64,000 nucleotides of DNA from Chamaecrista fasciculata (GCA_003254925.1 QANZ01004765.1:15145-79144); one strand, 5' to 3'. Numbered from the stretch's first letter, positions 44,120 through 56,484 are shown. Notes: generated from the letters alone by a model not told the origin. Program-made: numbers and translations.

Positions 44120-45890
44120 GTATTTGAAGAATGTTATCAACAATAAACGAGAAAGAAATCAATGTATACCTTTGGTATTTCATTGATTTGATATAGAGAT
44201 ATAATAAGTCTCAACATCTATGTACTCCTGATCTTCATCTTCTCTAAGAACTTTGTCAGACCCTATCTCCATAGTTCTCACGCTTTAATCATTTCGAAGA
44301 TTGATATGTGGTACCACACAACAAGAAGAAAGATATATATATATACACATATAGCGATCAACGACATTAGATCATTTGATTTTAAATACTATATATCTAG
44401 ACAAAAGTGAAACATTAAATTTGAAGCAAGCAAAAAGGAAAGAAAAAAAAAATCTAAATACAAAATATTCAAGAGTCAATATAATACAAAAATTTATGCG
44501 ATTAAACCATTATTGGAAATGTAACATTTTGAGAATTTTTTTAACCGCATACAAAACGCCTCCTAAGTACCTAGTATATATAATTAAGTGAGCCGCTATC
44601 GTTGATCATCAAGCAAGCTAATGTCGTTGATAGTTAAAAGAGCCAGTATCGTTGATCGTCAAAAACGATTGTTGATCATTAAAAGAGCTAATAATGTTGA
44701 TTGTCAAAAAGCCAATATCATTAATCATTAAAAGAGACAATCTTGTTGATATAGTAAAAATTAGTCAATGTTGTTAAGTGTTAAACACTTAAACGAGCCA
44801 ATATCATTGCTTGTCCAAAAAGTCAACGTCATTAATCATTAAAAGAGTTAATATAATTGATAATTTAAAAAAGTCAATGTTGTTGATCATTTGAAAGAGT
44901 TAATCTTTTTTATCATAAAAACATATAATTACCCTAACTTTATATATATATATATATATATATATCGTTGATCACTAGTAAAGGTCGTTGATCGTTAAAA
45001 GAGCCAATAATGTTGATCGTCAAAAGAGCCAATATCATTAATCATTAAAAGAGCCAATATCATTGATAGTTAAAAAATAGTCAATGTCGTTGATTGTTAA
45101 AAGAGCTAATATCGTTGATCATTAAAAAGGTCTATGCCGTTGATCATTAAAAGAGTCAATCTCATTGATTATAAAAAGACGTGATTACTCTATATTTATG
45201 TATAGATATATTTCTTCTTGGGGTGTAATACCACCCCGTCAATGTTCATATTCTTTGAAAAGCGTCAACTATATATGGAGAAAGGATCTCCAAAAACATT
45301 AAGAAAAGATGATGATCAAGGCTCAAGAGCGCATAGATATTTGTGCTCATGCCCAATTATCTATCACTCTATATCAATCAAATCAAGGGAATACCAAAGA
45401 TATATACATATAGGTACCACATATATGTTAATACTCTTTCATATGCTCCTTATTTGTTGTCTAATTTATTTTTAAACTTTTTTACATCCTAATAATTTGA
45501 TCTGCAGGCGCAGGAGGAGGAGCAAGTAGTACAAGACTAATAGACCATCACCATGGACTTTTTGTATTAGTGCTGCTTCTTCTTTAATTAAATGCCTAAT
45601 CATAGTTTTGTGCACATGTTTCTTACTCTCATCAACTTTTGTGCACATGCCTCCTTCTGACGATTTGAAGATTAAGTTGAATTAGGAGAAGAAGAAAGAG
45701 AAGAAGCTTTTTCTTCACTTCTTTAGTGAGATCGAAATTTTCTGAAGTTAGTCGACATGTATATTATTACAAGTGGCTAAGATTTTATATTTTTTATTTG
45801 AAATGAAAATATTGAGAAGAAATACAAGAAAAGGGGAGAGCTGTAGAGTGGCATAGGAGATATATATGGCGGGACTCTAATAGAATTCAT
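44120..45890 (-). repeat. diverged R1 copy
   Basis: Landmarks: ACCTTTGGTATTTCATTGAT (44169), the micro-ORF, CAACGACATTAGATCATTTG (44360), a long GTTGATC array (about 44590-45180, with a TA run at 44942-44966), then TATTTCTTCTTGG and CTATATCAATCAAATCAAGG (about 45370). The MPTSEDQK-like tail is diverged at 45648 (ATGCCTCCTTCTGACGATTT). It differs from copies 1-5 throughout, so it is an older branch. Confidence 0.65.
44180..44272 (-). CDS. acidic micro-ORF, diverged R1 copy (30 aa)
   Basis: MEIGSDKVLREDEDQEYIDV then ETYYISISNQ and TGA. Despite many substitutions relative to copies 1, 2 and 5, the frame, near-identical length, GSDKVL start, acidic middle, IDVE.YY and final SIS.Q are kept. Overall conservation suggests the frame may have been under selection, though six to eight copies are too few to prove it by eye. 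Confidence 0.45.
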   Translation of the reverse strand: MEIGSDKVLREDEDQEYIDVETYYISISNQ

Positions 45891-45891
45891 T

Positions 45892-46263
45892 ATGTTCAAT
45901 TTCATTTTGAATTTAGTTAGACTTAGATCAAGTTTTACCGTGCTAAAATCTTATGTAAATGTGCTTCAGAAGAATGAATATGTGTCAATGATTCAATTAT
46001 ATCTTCATAAAGGTCACTTCCATTCAGCAACCACCGCTGCCGCTGGCGTCCTCACCATCTCGGGTCACCTCCGTTCACCAGAAACCGCCCTATCACAGCC
46101 ATATAGGTACATTTTCGTTTTGCTGCTTTGTGGTGTGTTTTCAAGTTCTTTTTCTCTCTTTTGCATGTTTTTGATGATTCCTTCTTTCTTGACAATATTT
46201 ATGATAGTCATAGATGTATTTTGCTGTGGAAAAACCCCAAATCATGTTCTTGATATCCCTTAA
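45892..46263 (+). other. exon-like segment (..AAAGVLTISGHLRSPETALS..), duplicated at 63.8 kb
   Basis: The first part (45892-46010) is the R1 tail. From about 46017 the sequence becomes GC-rich and reads ATTAAAGVLTISGHLRSPET in one frame and PPLPLASSPSRVTSVHQKP in another. It recurs at 63827-64000 with about 90 percent identity by eye. After CCATATAGGTACATTTTCG it is intron-like. It could be a 5' leader or first exon; no homologue recognised. Confidence 0.35.
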
Positions 46264-46389
46264 AAAAGTAAATACCCCCTCTTGGTATATTGCGAAAATT
46301 TGTGGTTTATTGGAGTAGCTAGTCTAGAATTTGGCGATTTTAAACTTAATTGATAACTTGTTTAAGCTTATTAAACACCTATAACAAGT

Positions 46390-46990
46390 TTTAAAAAGCA
46401 CCCATTGTGAAAACTAAAAGTTTAATGGATGTTGAGAATTTACAATGATGTGAAAGTATGTGAAATAGTGATAGTTTGACTTATAACATGTGTTTGGTTA
46501 TGGATTAATTTATTCACAGTCCAATTTTGCATTTTAAAGCTCCTAAATGATAACCCAAGTATTTTGAACCAGACTAGTGGTGAGCTTATATATTTAAGTA
46601 CTATAGTTACAGAATTAAAGGCCTAAGTTGGACTCTTGAATGGTATGAGTATGTCAGTAGTAAAGAACCAAAGAAGTGAATATATGAACTTGTACTTAAG
46701 CTAGAAAAAATTTGATGATTTTAAGTTTTGTTTCCTTTATGATAGGCTTAAGCTGCCCTTTTTCTATCACCATCTTCATTTCTCAAAAATGTGAAAAGCA
46801 GAGCCAAGTATTGCATCTCCTGCTAAGCTTAACCAAACCAAAGCAATATAAAGGTGCCCATTCAAGAAATTCATGCATTTTCTCCACCATTTAAATCATT
46901 ATCACGGTTCATTACCACCAAAGAAAAAAAAATGAAATATAGTAATTGCGAGGGATTCTGCACTTCAAAGGTTGTGATAAATGGATTCCT
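46390..46990 (+). repeat. segmental duplication S1, copy B
   Basis: Parallels 31801-32375 (see copy A). At the end, ACTTCAAAGGTTGTGATAAA is followed by ATGGATTCCTACCATGTTGG (MDSYHVGEYLGK). Copy A instead continues into the R2 3' block. Confidence 0.7.
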
Positions 46991-49900
46991 ACCATGTTGG
47001 TGAATACCTTGGAAAGGTCTTTCTCATCTTTTCACTATTAATCTTTTCAGTTTTAAGCTTCATTTGAATTTTTTCGAGAAAACATAAATTGGTTCCCAAA
47101 AAATATTCAATTTAACAACTAAATTCTTGAAAGTCTAGTTTACATGTTTTAATCCCTAAAAGTTATGAAATCAATGCATTTCAGTCCTTTTGACTCTACA
47201 AGTTAGTCCTTAAAAATGGACTTAGGGACTAAGTTATATTGTCTACAGGAATTTTAAGGACTAAAGTGTGTATACTAGACTTTCAAGGATTGGTTTCTCA
47301 ACTGGTGTATCTTTCATAGAGAAAATTGTATGTTTATTTGATTTTTTAGTGATACTAGAAGTGTCATGTCTTGTTTATTCTAATTTTCTTTTATGAAAAA
47401 TGAAAAAAATCCCTTGTGGTTTGGTAGGTGAATGACATGGTAGAGCCTCTAAAGATTCCAATTATGAATCACCTCACTATTTTCTTTTATGCACTATGAA
47501 CTTTTGAGATTGATACTAATTGTACTTGTTGCTTCTCCACTGATTAGTACTGGTTCACTCTTAACTTTTCAATCTTCAGTATAGGCAACGACATTTGGAA
47601 TGAGAAGTGTGGTTTGTGTGCAACGAATTAAATTAGACATTGTAGCTGCATTATCTACATTCTTAGAGCTGGCCAACATGGTGAGCACAGGGTGAGACAT
47701 AAAGAATAATACACTATGACTACTAAAACTTGTCTTGGTTAATATTCTGTCTTTGTTATTCTTCATAGTGTCTTTGCAGAAATTCATATTTATACCTAGC
47801 CTTGTTCCTAAATAAATACATATTTTTTTGTGGAATGAAGATTGATTATGTTTAATGCTAGGATTTATTGGTTGCACCATAGGATCAATATTGCTTCAAA
47901 CAAGCTGCCATTTCAGCATCTATCCATTACAACAACGTTGAAATTGTGGAATTAAAGGCAAATGCAAATGTAGGGATATTTTTTTTTCCTTAATATATAT
48001 ATGTATATATAGGAGCTATTTCTAGTTGTGTCAATTGATGGTTAAAGAAAGGTAAAACAGCAAACATGATCAGTGCTAGGTGACAGTTTGTTCAGCTGTG
48101 ATTTAGTCCGAAACATAAAATTGAGAAACCTTTTACACTAGAAAAACAAATTTCTCATTGAGATCAAGATTGGAAAACATGAATGAACAAGTGCAGAAAA
48201 ATTACAATAATTCATTGATGCACCCCTCAACACAAGAGGCCAATTTCGTGAAGAAAGCAAAATTTAATGTTAGTCCAAAATAAATAAACTGTTGGTATAC
48301 TAAAACATGTTTGGTGGATGTTTCAAATTGGTTCTCCAAACTAATTCTATAACATTTTACTGTTAAAAATGAGCTAGACATTTGATGTGGCAACTCTCTC
48401 CTACATGACAAAAACAATGGATTCTCTCTTACCTGGCAAATATGGTTGTCTCTCTTCTTCTTCCTCACTGAAAATGTCCTTTTGTGAACAGGATCTTCCA
48501 TCAGTAGATGCTATACAGATTGCCAATAATCTTTCTAACCTTGGACAAATCTACAACAAAGAAGATGTTTCAACAGACATCTTGGTAAGCATATTAACAC
48601 CTTTATTTTATTGTCCTAATTGACATAAAAGAAAATGCAAAAATGTTCTGTGTTGATGCCTTGTAAGAAAACTTGATAAGAAACTTGTCCAACAATGCAA
48701 GGGGTGAAGTTGTGGGAAAGATGGAATACGTGTGAATTCATTCGAATCTACATTTTTAGAGAAATGCATATTTTGATCATCAGAACCATTGATTGCAGAT
48801 TTACACTCTCAAACATGACATCTCTGATGTGAAAAGCCTCATGCCGAGCCTGCTATTAGCAATCAGAAAGGTTGTGCGCCTTAAGGTAATCATAGAGTAA
48901 ACTTACTTCTCAGTTGTTAAATTTGTCCCCAAATCATGATTTTGTCTCTGAATATTGGGAATATATTTTTTGATCGTTTATTATTTACAAATAAGTTTTC
49001 TCAGTAATCAAACATAATCCATTAACTATAAAGTGGAAGCCTAGTTATTATTATTATTTTTATCACTTTGATTCAACTATTTCATTCTTTGTTGTAAAAC
49101 TAAGGATCTTTTATCCCAGCTATGTCCATAACAACATGAAAACACATTTGGTGGTCCTCAAGGTATTTCTCAAACTTCACTAGCATCTTAAGTGGTACTA
49201 GAACAGACATCGTTAAGGAGAGATTTGGATAGGGGGTGTGGTGATGATCTTTTATTCCGATGGCCCAAATGTTTCTTCAAATAGAAGGGGATTATCCATT
49301 AATCACATTGATTTTTCACATTAGTCTTATCTCTGCAAGTGTTCTGTGTGTCCGATTAATACTCCATTCAAAAAGTTTCTTTGCTGAATTGTTTGGGAGG
49401 TTTCATTTTCTCTGTTCGACACAGTATTTAGCCTTGAGGCTAATCATGGTATTTCATTGAAGCAAATATTTAGTGCAGATTGTTCTGATGCTCTTCACAT
49501 TTTCTTTTTCAAATGGTGTAAATTTTGTGTACAAGTGTTGTGTGTATCTGTTCAATCTCATGCTCTATTGAAATTTATCTTATAATGTTATATTTTATTG
49601 CTGCGAAGGCTTAGGTTACCATTTGATGAAGTCAATTGTATAGATTTCTTTGATATGTTCTCTGCATCCCCTGCTAACATCACTCACTTCCTTCGAATTG
49701 GGTTTGGTTTTCTCTTTGCGCGTTTTTTCTCTTTTGCGTCTTCTTTTTTGACCCTGATAACTGTGATTTATATATATTAATTTGATAGTAATCAAAAGAT
49801 AATAACATATGATTTCTTCTTCTTCTTGAGTTGTGACTGCTTGAAGAATGATCAGTAACCTTACATGTCAATCTCTAGATCTCTCCTTTATCTAGTTGTT

Positions 49901-50150
49901 TTTCAGTTAATATAAACCTTGATTATATATATGTATGATATATAGAACTTCTGTATATATGATGAGGGTCTTATTAAAATAATAGCATTCAAAATTTTCT
50001 GGATTATCTTTGTAATTTATTAATTCCCAAAATGCTTGTTTTAGGGACAAATCAGTTTCGGCACACTCTGTAACTCTTAAAGAAACGGTGGAAGTGTGTT
50101 CCACTGAAATTAAAGGTGCCATTGCGTTTGAGATTTCAGGTATGATTTGT
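46985..50150 (+). pseudogene. exon-like islands of an unrecognised gene
   Basis: Candidate exons with splice-like borders: 46985-47020 (MDSYHVGEYLGK); about 47586-47700 (ATTFGMRSVVCVQRIKLDIV then AALSTFLELANMVS); about 47896-47970 (FKQAAISASIHYNNVEIVEL); about 48491-48583 (DLPSVDAIQIANNLSNLGQI then YNKEDVSTDI, followed by a GTAAGC donor); about 48799-48885 (IYTLKHDISDVKSLMPSLLL then AIRKVVRLK, followed by GTAATC); about 50045-50139 (DKSVSAHSVTLKETVEVCST then EIKGAIAFEIS, followed by GTATGA). These look like true protein but I cannot name the family. Spacing, lack of a continuous frame and missing ends suggest a decayed or incompletely seen gene; an intact gene with more exons is not excluded. 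Confidence 0.35.
47040..47330. mobile_element. MITE with TTGAAAGTCTAG arms
   Basis: TTCTTGAAAGTCTAGTTTAC (about 47126) and the inverted CCTTGAAAGTCTAGTATACA (about 47288) lie within larger inverted similarity (AACATAAATTGGTTCCC versus inverted GAGAAACCAATCC). The centre holds GGACTTAGGGACTAAG. It lies between candidate exons. Confidence 0.5.
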
Positions 50151-51660
50151 GTCCTTTCTAGTTTATAATTGATTGATGTGAGAGTATTCGAACTAGGATA
50201 AGATAATGATTAGTTGTTTGTTTGTAGTTTTCGGACAAAGAAACAATAAGATATTGGCATGCTTGTTTTAGATAGTGGCCGAATTAGTGGACATTGCTGA
50301 AAATATGAAAGATTTTAAAAGATTTTAAGAGTGAAGTGGTTTTAATTTGGTGAATTGATTAATATAGAGGCACCGACTAAAGTGATGGGTGTGTGGGAAG
50401 AACCCAAATGAGGTAATTGTAGTGAGATAGGTTTATGCCCACACTCATAAACGCATTAATTGTGATGTTTGGATGCTGACAAACCTTTGCTTGCTTCCTT
50501 ATTGTGCTCTCAATTCTTTCATGATCCTATATATATAAAACAAATTTTTATATCTATAAAAGATTACCGGTTTGTATTTTTTTTGTTTGCAATTTCTGGT
50601 TCACTCTTGAACCAGAAACTGGTTCAAGTTTGAACCAGTTTGAAGTTTCTAGTTCACTCTTGAACCGGTTTTCAAGTATATACAACACATTAACAAGTTT
50701 TAGTTTCAATTTTTCCAGAATTGTTGCTTATGGTATCAATTTTGCACTTTTGTACAAAAGTAGTTGAGACAAGATTAGATTTTTAGGTGTTAAAATGACA
50801 TGAAGTTTTTCTGGTGAATAAATTGATACTGAAGTACAGGTTTTACACTTTTAATGGGGTAGACCTGATAGTCTCTTAGTTATTTGCTAGACTATAACGA
50901 AATTAGATGATGTGGTTGCTAGTAGAAACCTTTAGAGTGCTTATAGAAATGAAACTGTTAATTAACAGCGTACTAGCAGACAGCCATATTCTCTTTTTCC
51001 AAAGTTAGATTACAATTTACAAATTTCAATTTTCTAAAAGATTTAGAGTTTGATTGGGCTAGCTGTTGCAAGCCATGAGCAATAGCAAAAATAGATTATA
51101 GTCTTTGCTTCCCAAGTAGAAGTGAAGAAAAAAATAATGTTGTTGTGCTTCCAAGTGGGTCATTGCTTATTAATGATCTCAAACTAGAGCTAACATGGGC
51201 TATATTTTAGTCACTAGAAAGTTTAATTTAATCTTATAATTTCTTGTTTCAACTACTTCATGTCATTGCTTATCAAGTGTTAATCTTGTTTCAACTACTT
51301 CATGTCATTGCATACTTTTTTTTTTCCTTTTTACTATGTTTTCTTTATGTTTTATGCTTTCTTTTAGCATATTCAAAACTTGTCATGTATATGTTCTTTT
51401 GCTGTTATATGTAGTAACTAATTTTGAGCTTATGGGCTTTTCACCTTCTTTCATTTTTTTTATTGGAAGCTTAATTGCATCTTGGCTATCATATATTGAA
51501 ACCTACCTTGTTCATCTTTATTATTTCTATTTGAAAGAATTACAAGCAGAAAAAATTCAGTTTTAGTCCCTGCTAGTACAATTCTGTTTTAAAATTCTGT
51601 TTTAGCTCTATCTTGGTTTTTTGGCAACTTGTTAGTCCCTTTATGATATTTATGTTTCTA
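50151..51660. other. no gene supported; intron-like sequence
   Basis: AT/T-rich sequence with small local repeats: GTTTCAACTACTTCATGTCATTGC near 51245 and 51288, and ACCGGTT/GAACCAG blocks near 50565-50670. It could be intron of the preceding islands or upstream sequence of the CACTA element. No CACTA 5' terminus (CACTACAA) was found. Confidence 0.35.
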
Positions 51661-51688
51661 CGTCTTCTCGAATTCTGATAGGCTCAAT

Positions 51689-54474
51689 ATGGATAAATCT
51701 TGGATTTCCAAACCGCGTAACACACTTAAATATGCGAAAGGCTTGGAAAGTTTCTTAGACTTTGCCTTTCTAAATTCTTCCGTCAATGGAAGAATAAAAT
51801 GTTCGTGTAGCCATTGTGGGTTTAGAAAGATGGAGACTAGAGAAGTAGCCATTGCATAGGCAATTTCCGTCAAGATATACTCTTTAGCTATGCCATGGAG
51901 AAGAACCCAGTGTGTTGCCCCAAGTTGTGAATGAAAGGGAGAGGGATGTTTCACATAGCCAAAATGAGATGGTCAGTGAGAATTTGATACAAGACATGAT
52001 CCATGAAGCTTTTAGAAATGGTCATCAACGTACAAGTGAAGAACCTAGTGTGTTGACCCAATTTGTGAATGAAATTGAAGGGGATTTGCCTGAAGGGAGT
52101 CATAGACAAAGTGATTTTGATGATTTAATTCGGGATTCCAATGAACAATTGTATGAAGGCTATACAAAATACTCAAAGTTGACATTCCTCATTAAACTTT
52201 ATCACATTAAGGTTCCATGTCGAATGACTGATAAGGCTATGACTATGATATTGGAGTTATTGCAAGATGCTTTTGAGCATGCCAAAATTCCAAAATCATT
52301 TTATGAGGCAAAGAAGGTAATCAACAAACTTGGACTTAATTATGAGAAGATTCATGCATGTCCAAATGATTGCATGTTGTATTGGAAAGAAGATGAGACT
52401 AGAGAGTCATGCAAAGTTTGTGGTAAGTCTAGATATAAGGAGAATGGTTCGAATTCACAAAGTGGTGGTAATTGGAAGAAGAAGAAATCTGCAAAAATTT
52501 TGCGTTATTTTTGTTGGAATGATCATGTCTAGCTATGTATGTGCTATTAATGTCTTGCATTTGCATGAGATTGTGTATGAGCTGATTTTTTGGGGGAAGG
52601 AGATGGGGAAAAAACTCTCTGACTAAACTCTGGACTGCTCAAAATGAAATTCTTTGAAAAACTGTCAAGAAAAGCATTCTGGGATGCTCTCTTCTCATTA
52701 CACCTAAATATTGTTTGGCTTACTCAGCATTATTTAAACATAGTTGTAATGAAGAGATCAAATGCTTAATCTTAGTCAGCATTATCTTTTTTTAAATTAT
52801 ATGGACTAATTTTTAGGATGCTCTGTTGTCATTAAAAAAATGAGACTGTAGAGACCAAATAAAAAATTTAGCATCATACATTGTGTAGTTAGTTCAGTCA
52901 CGTGATGGAGAGTGCAAGCTGCCAAGCTAAATTAAGAAAATGAATGAATCTCTTGCTTACTAATAATTCACTTTCTTTTGTTTACATACTATAGCTAGCT
53001 TGGTGGACAGATCATATTCAGTTTCTGCTTGTTAATTTGTCTTTAATTAATTGTGTCCCCCAGCAGTCTGAAATTTGGAGGAACATCACTATTTCGTTCC
53101 AATAAGGCAGCCTCATCTAGGGATTTCACATTAATAAAACTGTCAATTTGGCCTATTTAATATTGTTTTTATGAAAAGACTAGGATGATGAAAGATCACC
53201 TTAAATGTGCTCTTCTAGTTGGAATATTCGAATTGACTATCCTTGATGAGGATTAGAAACACTCCACCATAACAAATACACTTGCTTACTTTGCTGTATT
53301 AATTAGTCCATTCCTGCCATGTCTTTAAAAAATGAGCAATGGTTTATGACAAGACATGTCTATTTGGAATAATGAAGAGGCTGTGGGGACCTTTCTTTGG
53401 TCAATGGTTTTGGTCACTTTGTTTTGTGAAAGATGAAACTGATGTGCAGTGCTCTTCCTTTTCTCTTTATGTCTAGCTATGCATGTGCTATTAATTATCT
53501 TGCATTTGCATGAGATTGTGTATGAGCTGATTTTTTTGCTGATGCTGATGCTGATGGGAATGCAAAGTAATATTTAATTCCAAAAGCTTTTGTTTGCACA
53601 CTCCTTCTTTACAATATATTGTTGATTGTTGAATGTTGCTGGCAAAATTAAAGGAGATTGCTTTAGAGAAGCTTCAATGCGCATTGTATGGTCAAATCTG
53701 GAGGGTATGTTATTAACTTATTGTTTATGTAATGTTGTTTAGCTATGTGTTTGAGGAAAAAGATATATATCCATATATATATATGGTTTTTGAGTGTGTG
53801 GAAATTAAAGATATGTATATCCTTCCATTTGCTGGATGTCTCATTCTTCTCAGGTGACCCCATCACCCCACTCACAAGGCATATCCTTATATAATATAAT
53901 AATGCATATATACTTGATAAAGTTGCATCCACACATGCGATGACCACCCATCCATGCATAAAACAAACATTTTGATTCTTTATAGATGTGTTTCTTTATG
54001 CGGGAAAAAATTATTGAGATTGAGTCACAACAAAGTTCATCTCAAAAAATTGGACCCCATGATTCCCTTGCACAAGCATTAGGCCCAGAACACTAAGGAA
54101 GAGTGCGTGGCTTAGGATTTGGGCCAACTCCTTCTCGTGTCTTTGGGTTATCCACTACTAGCTCAACTCCTAGAGACAGTACAAATGACTCAAACAAGAT
54201 AACACAATTAGAGTCACAATTAAAGGCTGAAACTGAGCTAAGAAAGAAGATGTAGAGTTGTGTGAAATACATGTTCAAAAACATGTTTGGAAATACAGCT
54301 CCACCACCAGAGTTTGCATCAATAATGGATGTTGATGAGGTATATTACTAAAACTATTTATTAAAATACACATATTTACATATCAATTTCATTTGTAATT
54401 TAATGTTATAATTCATTTTTGCAGGAAATTCCATCTAATCTTCGTCCTTCATCTTCATCAAGTCATGCACCATG
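51689..54474 (+). pseudogene. broken CACTA (En/Spm) transposase
   Basis: MDKSWISKPRNTLKYAKGLE then FLDFAF and the zinc-binding CSCSHCGFRKM is the transposase-associated N-terminal domain. It stops at TAG (51857-51859). A second frame (about 51915-52510) continues with LYEGYTKYSKLTFLIKLYHI, FYEAKKVINKLGLNYEKIHA and CPNDCMLYW, typical of the CACTA transposase core. The core breaks at about 52510. The C-terminal part reappears at 53998-54341 (GRVRGLGFGPTPSRVFG, with two stops) and a last exon at 54425-54474 after a TTGCAG acceptor. About 1.5 kb of the catalytic region is missing or replaced. A 67-base direct repeat (about 52527-52590 and 53468-53536) brackets part of the replacement. Confidence 0.85.
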
Positions 54475-54767
54475 ATCCCTTCTTAGTGTTAGATCAATCT
54501 ACTATCATTTCTAGTGGATAAGACAGTTTCCATGAATATTTAGATTTATGTATGGATGAAAGTTTAATTTCCATGAATATTTAAATTTTATGGATGGAAA
54601 GACTTGCATATTTTGTTTAATTTATTATATTTTGGATAATTAATATATTTTAAGAAATATTTTAGATTTATTGATGTTCTTATTTAATTTAAAAGCTAAT
54701 AATCAAATTAAATAATAATAACAAAATCAAAAATAATAACATTTAAAAAAAACTGAATGGCATTTAG

Positions 54768-55085
54768 CGGCGGTTCTTAAAACCGCCACAAAACAAAATA
54801 AGGTTTATACGCCTGCGCATTTAGCGGCGGTTACAAAACCGCCACCACATTAAATTACGTTTATATACCTGCGCATTTAACCGCCACAAAACAAAAAACC
54901 GCCGCAAAATGGTTCCACGAAAACATGTGCGCATTTTCTGAAGGTCAACGAACCGCCGCTAAATAGGAGAAAACCGCCGGTAACTTATTATTCCGACGGT
55001 TGATAAAAATCGTCGCTAAATGATTGCGACGCTGCCGATACCAACGGTTTTCAGAACCGCCGGTATTACATTTAGTGGCGGTTTA
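54768..55085. repeat. CACTA subterminal repeats
   Basis: At least eight copies of TTTAGCGGCGGTT, AACCGCC or related motifs in both orientations, with a GCGACGCTGCCG landmark at 55028. This is the usual subterminal binding-site array of CACTA elements. The terminal TGTAGTG is missing; R2 copy B starts instead. Confidence 0.8.
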
Positions 55086-55420
55086 TATAATTAGGTGAAT
55101 ATAATTAAGCAAATTAGTTGTAATGATCCCAGATATTATACGAGCAAAGCCTAATGAAGTGGGACACATGGATCCTCAGCAAAGTGGCGATCGCCCAAGG
55201 GCGTCGTCTTAGGTGGCCCCATCACAATACATAAAATAAAATGAATCATTATCGTTATTTAGCTAAAATTCGTTGTTTAGCTAAAATTCGTAGTTTGATC
55301 TAAAGTCGTTGTTTAGCTAAAGTCGTACTTCTATCCAATATCGTTGTTTTGATTTTGTTCACCTATATATAAGTGGTTAACATGCAACTACTTCAACAAT
55401 CACATTTTTTCAAAGATATC

Positions 55421-55522
55421 ATGGGTTTTGAGAAGGATTTTGAGATAGCATATGAAGAAGCATATGGTGATGAAGAGGAGAATGATGTTCCTGAGACAGA
55501 CTCACATATCAACTATTTATAA
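55421..55522 (+). CDS. acidic micro-ORF of the R2 family, copy B (33 aa)
   Basis: MGFEKDFEIAYEEAYGDEEE then NDVPETDSHINYL and TAA. It shares start, acidic core and NDVPET.SHIN with copy A; the stop comes slightly earlier because of the added TATTTATAATT. The ATG is about 50 bases after the TATATATAAG run. Confidence 0.4.
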   Translation: MGFEKDFEIAYEEAYGDEEENDVPETDSHINYL

Positions 55523-55654
55523 TTTATCTCTATCAAATCAATGATGTACCAAAGGTATATATCAATTGATATATTTGTCGATGATGAGTGTTATGTTTGT
55601 TTACTTTTTCTAGTCTCTAATGTACAAAACTTCCTTCCATCATTGATTTTGCAG

Positions 55655-55888
55655 GCATGGTAGAAGAATGAAGTGGTGGCAGAACAAAAGGAAGTGACAT
55701 GGGATAATGTCTTTTGTTCTGTATCTTTAAAGAAAGAGATAGATTTGAAGAATGCACAATCACCAATGGTTGTGTGTGTTATGAAGTTCAAATCTTCTCA
55801 GGGCATCATCCACTATAATCCTTCTCCATCATTGAATACCCATCAACCAACATCTTCATGGGTTTCAAGATCATGTACATATTTTTAA
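55655..55888 (+). other. R2 second exon-like block, copy B
   Basis: After the TTTTGCAG acceptor-like site the frame reads AW, a stop, KNEVVAEQKEVTWDNVFCSV, then KKEIDLKNAQSPMVVCVMKF, up to a stop at 55888 (71 codons from the ATG at 55673). Copy A has the same block at 33682 on with a stop after KNEVVAEQKEKIMNM. Continuation from YQINDVPK of the first exon would be in frame in copy C. Unrecognised. Confidence 0.35.
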
Positions 55889-56484
55889 TTTATGTGCAAT
55901 ATGTTTTATTTAATTTTTTGGTGATGATGATGATGAGGTAACACGTGATTAAGTTAATAGAATTATTTGTGGTTTAAATGTTAAAGTGCTAAAAATATTT
56001 TTATATTCATGTCCATAGAAATATCCATTTTTCTATGATTCAACAGTTGTGATTGTGAAACATAATGTATATAATGGAAGCTCTACTTATTTGTTTTTAT
56101 CATTCTACTCCAACTATTTCATTTTTCATTGTCCATTTGTCTTTTATGTAAATTTGGTATACGACTTGAAGAAGTTTCTGTTGAAGTACTTCCTAATGGT
56201 CCAAAAGGAAAACGAGGAACATTAAACATACTTCCTATTTAATAATCGTCCAAATACTCAAAATGATTGATAACAAAGCATTGGAAATGTTGTGAGAGAA
56301 ATCATGGAGATTATTTTATGTTTCTGAACTACGATTATTATATTGTGAAATATTCTTTTAATCATTTGGTGACATCAAAACACGATAAAAGAGGAAATGG
56401 GAAAGAAAACAGATGAAAACAGATAGCACCAAATTGAAATAAGACTAAACCAGTCATTTGTAGCATATATTATTAATTTGGTAA

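Larger units (their letters stand above)
55120..56480 (+). repeat. R2 repeat, copy B
   Basis: Same order as copy A: CAAAGTGGCGATCGCCCAAG, the TTAGCTAAAATTCGTAGTTTG minisatellite (about 55250-55345), CCTATATATAAG, the acidic micro-ORF, an exon-like block after TTTTGCAG (55655 on) and the 3' block with TTTGGTATACGACTTGAAGA. It abuts the CACTA subterminal repeats and ends near 56480 where a MITE begins. Confidence 0.75.

Noticed and set aside
51340-51566. 76-codon hydrophobic plus-strand frame
   Set aside because: T-rich intron-like DNA gives chance Phe/Leu/Ser frames; no family similarity or conserved neighbour.
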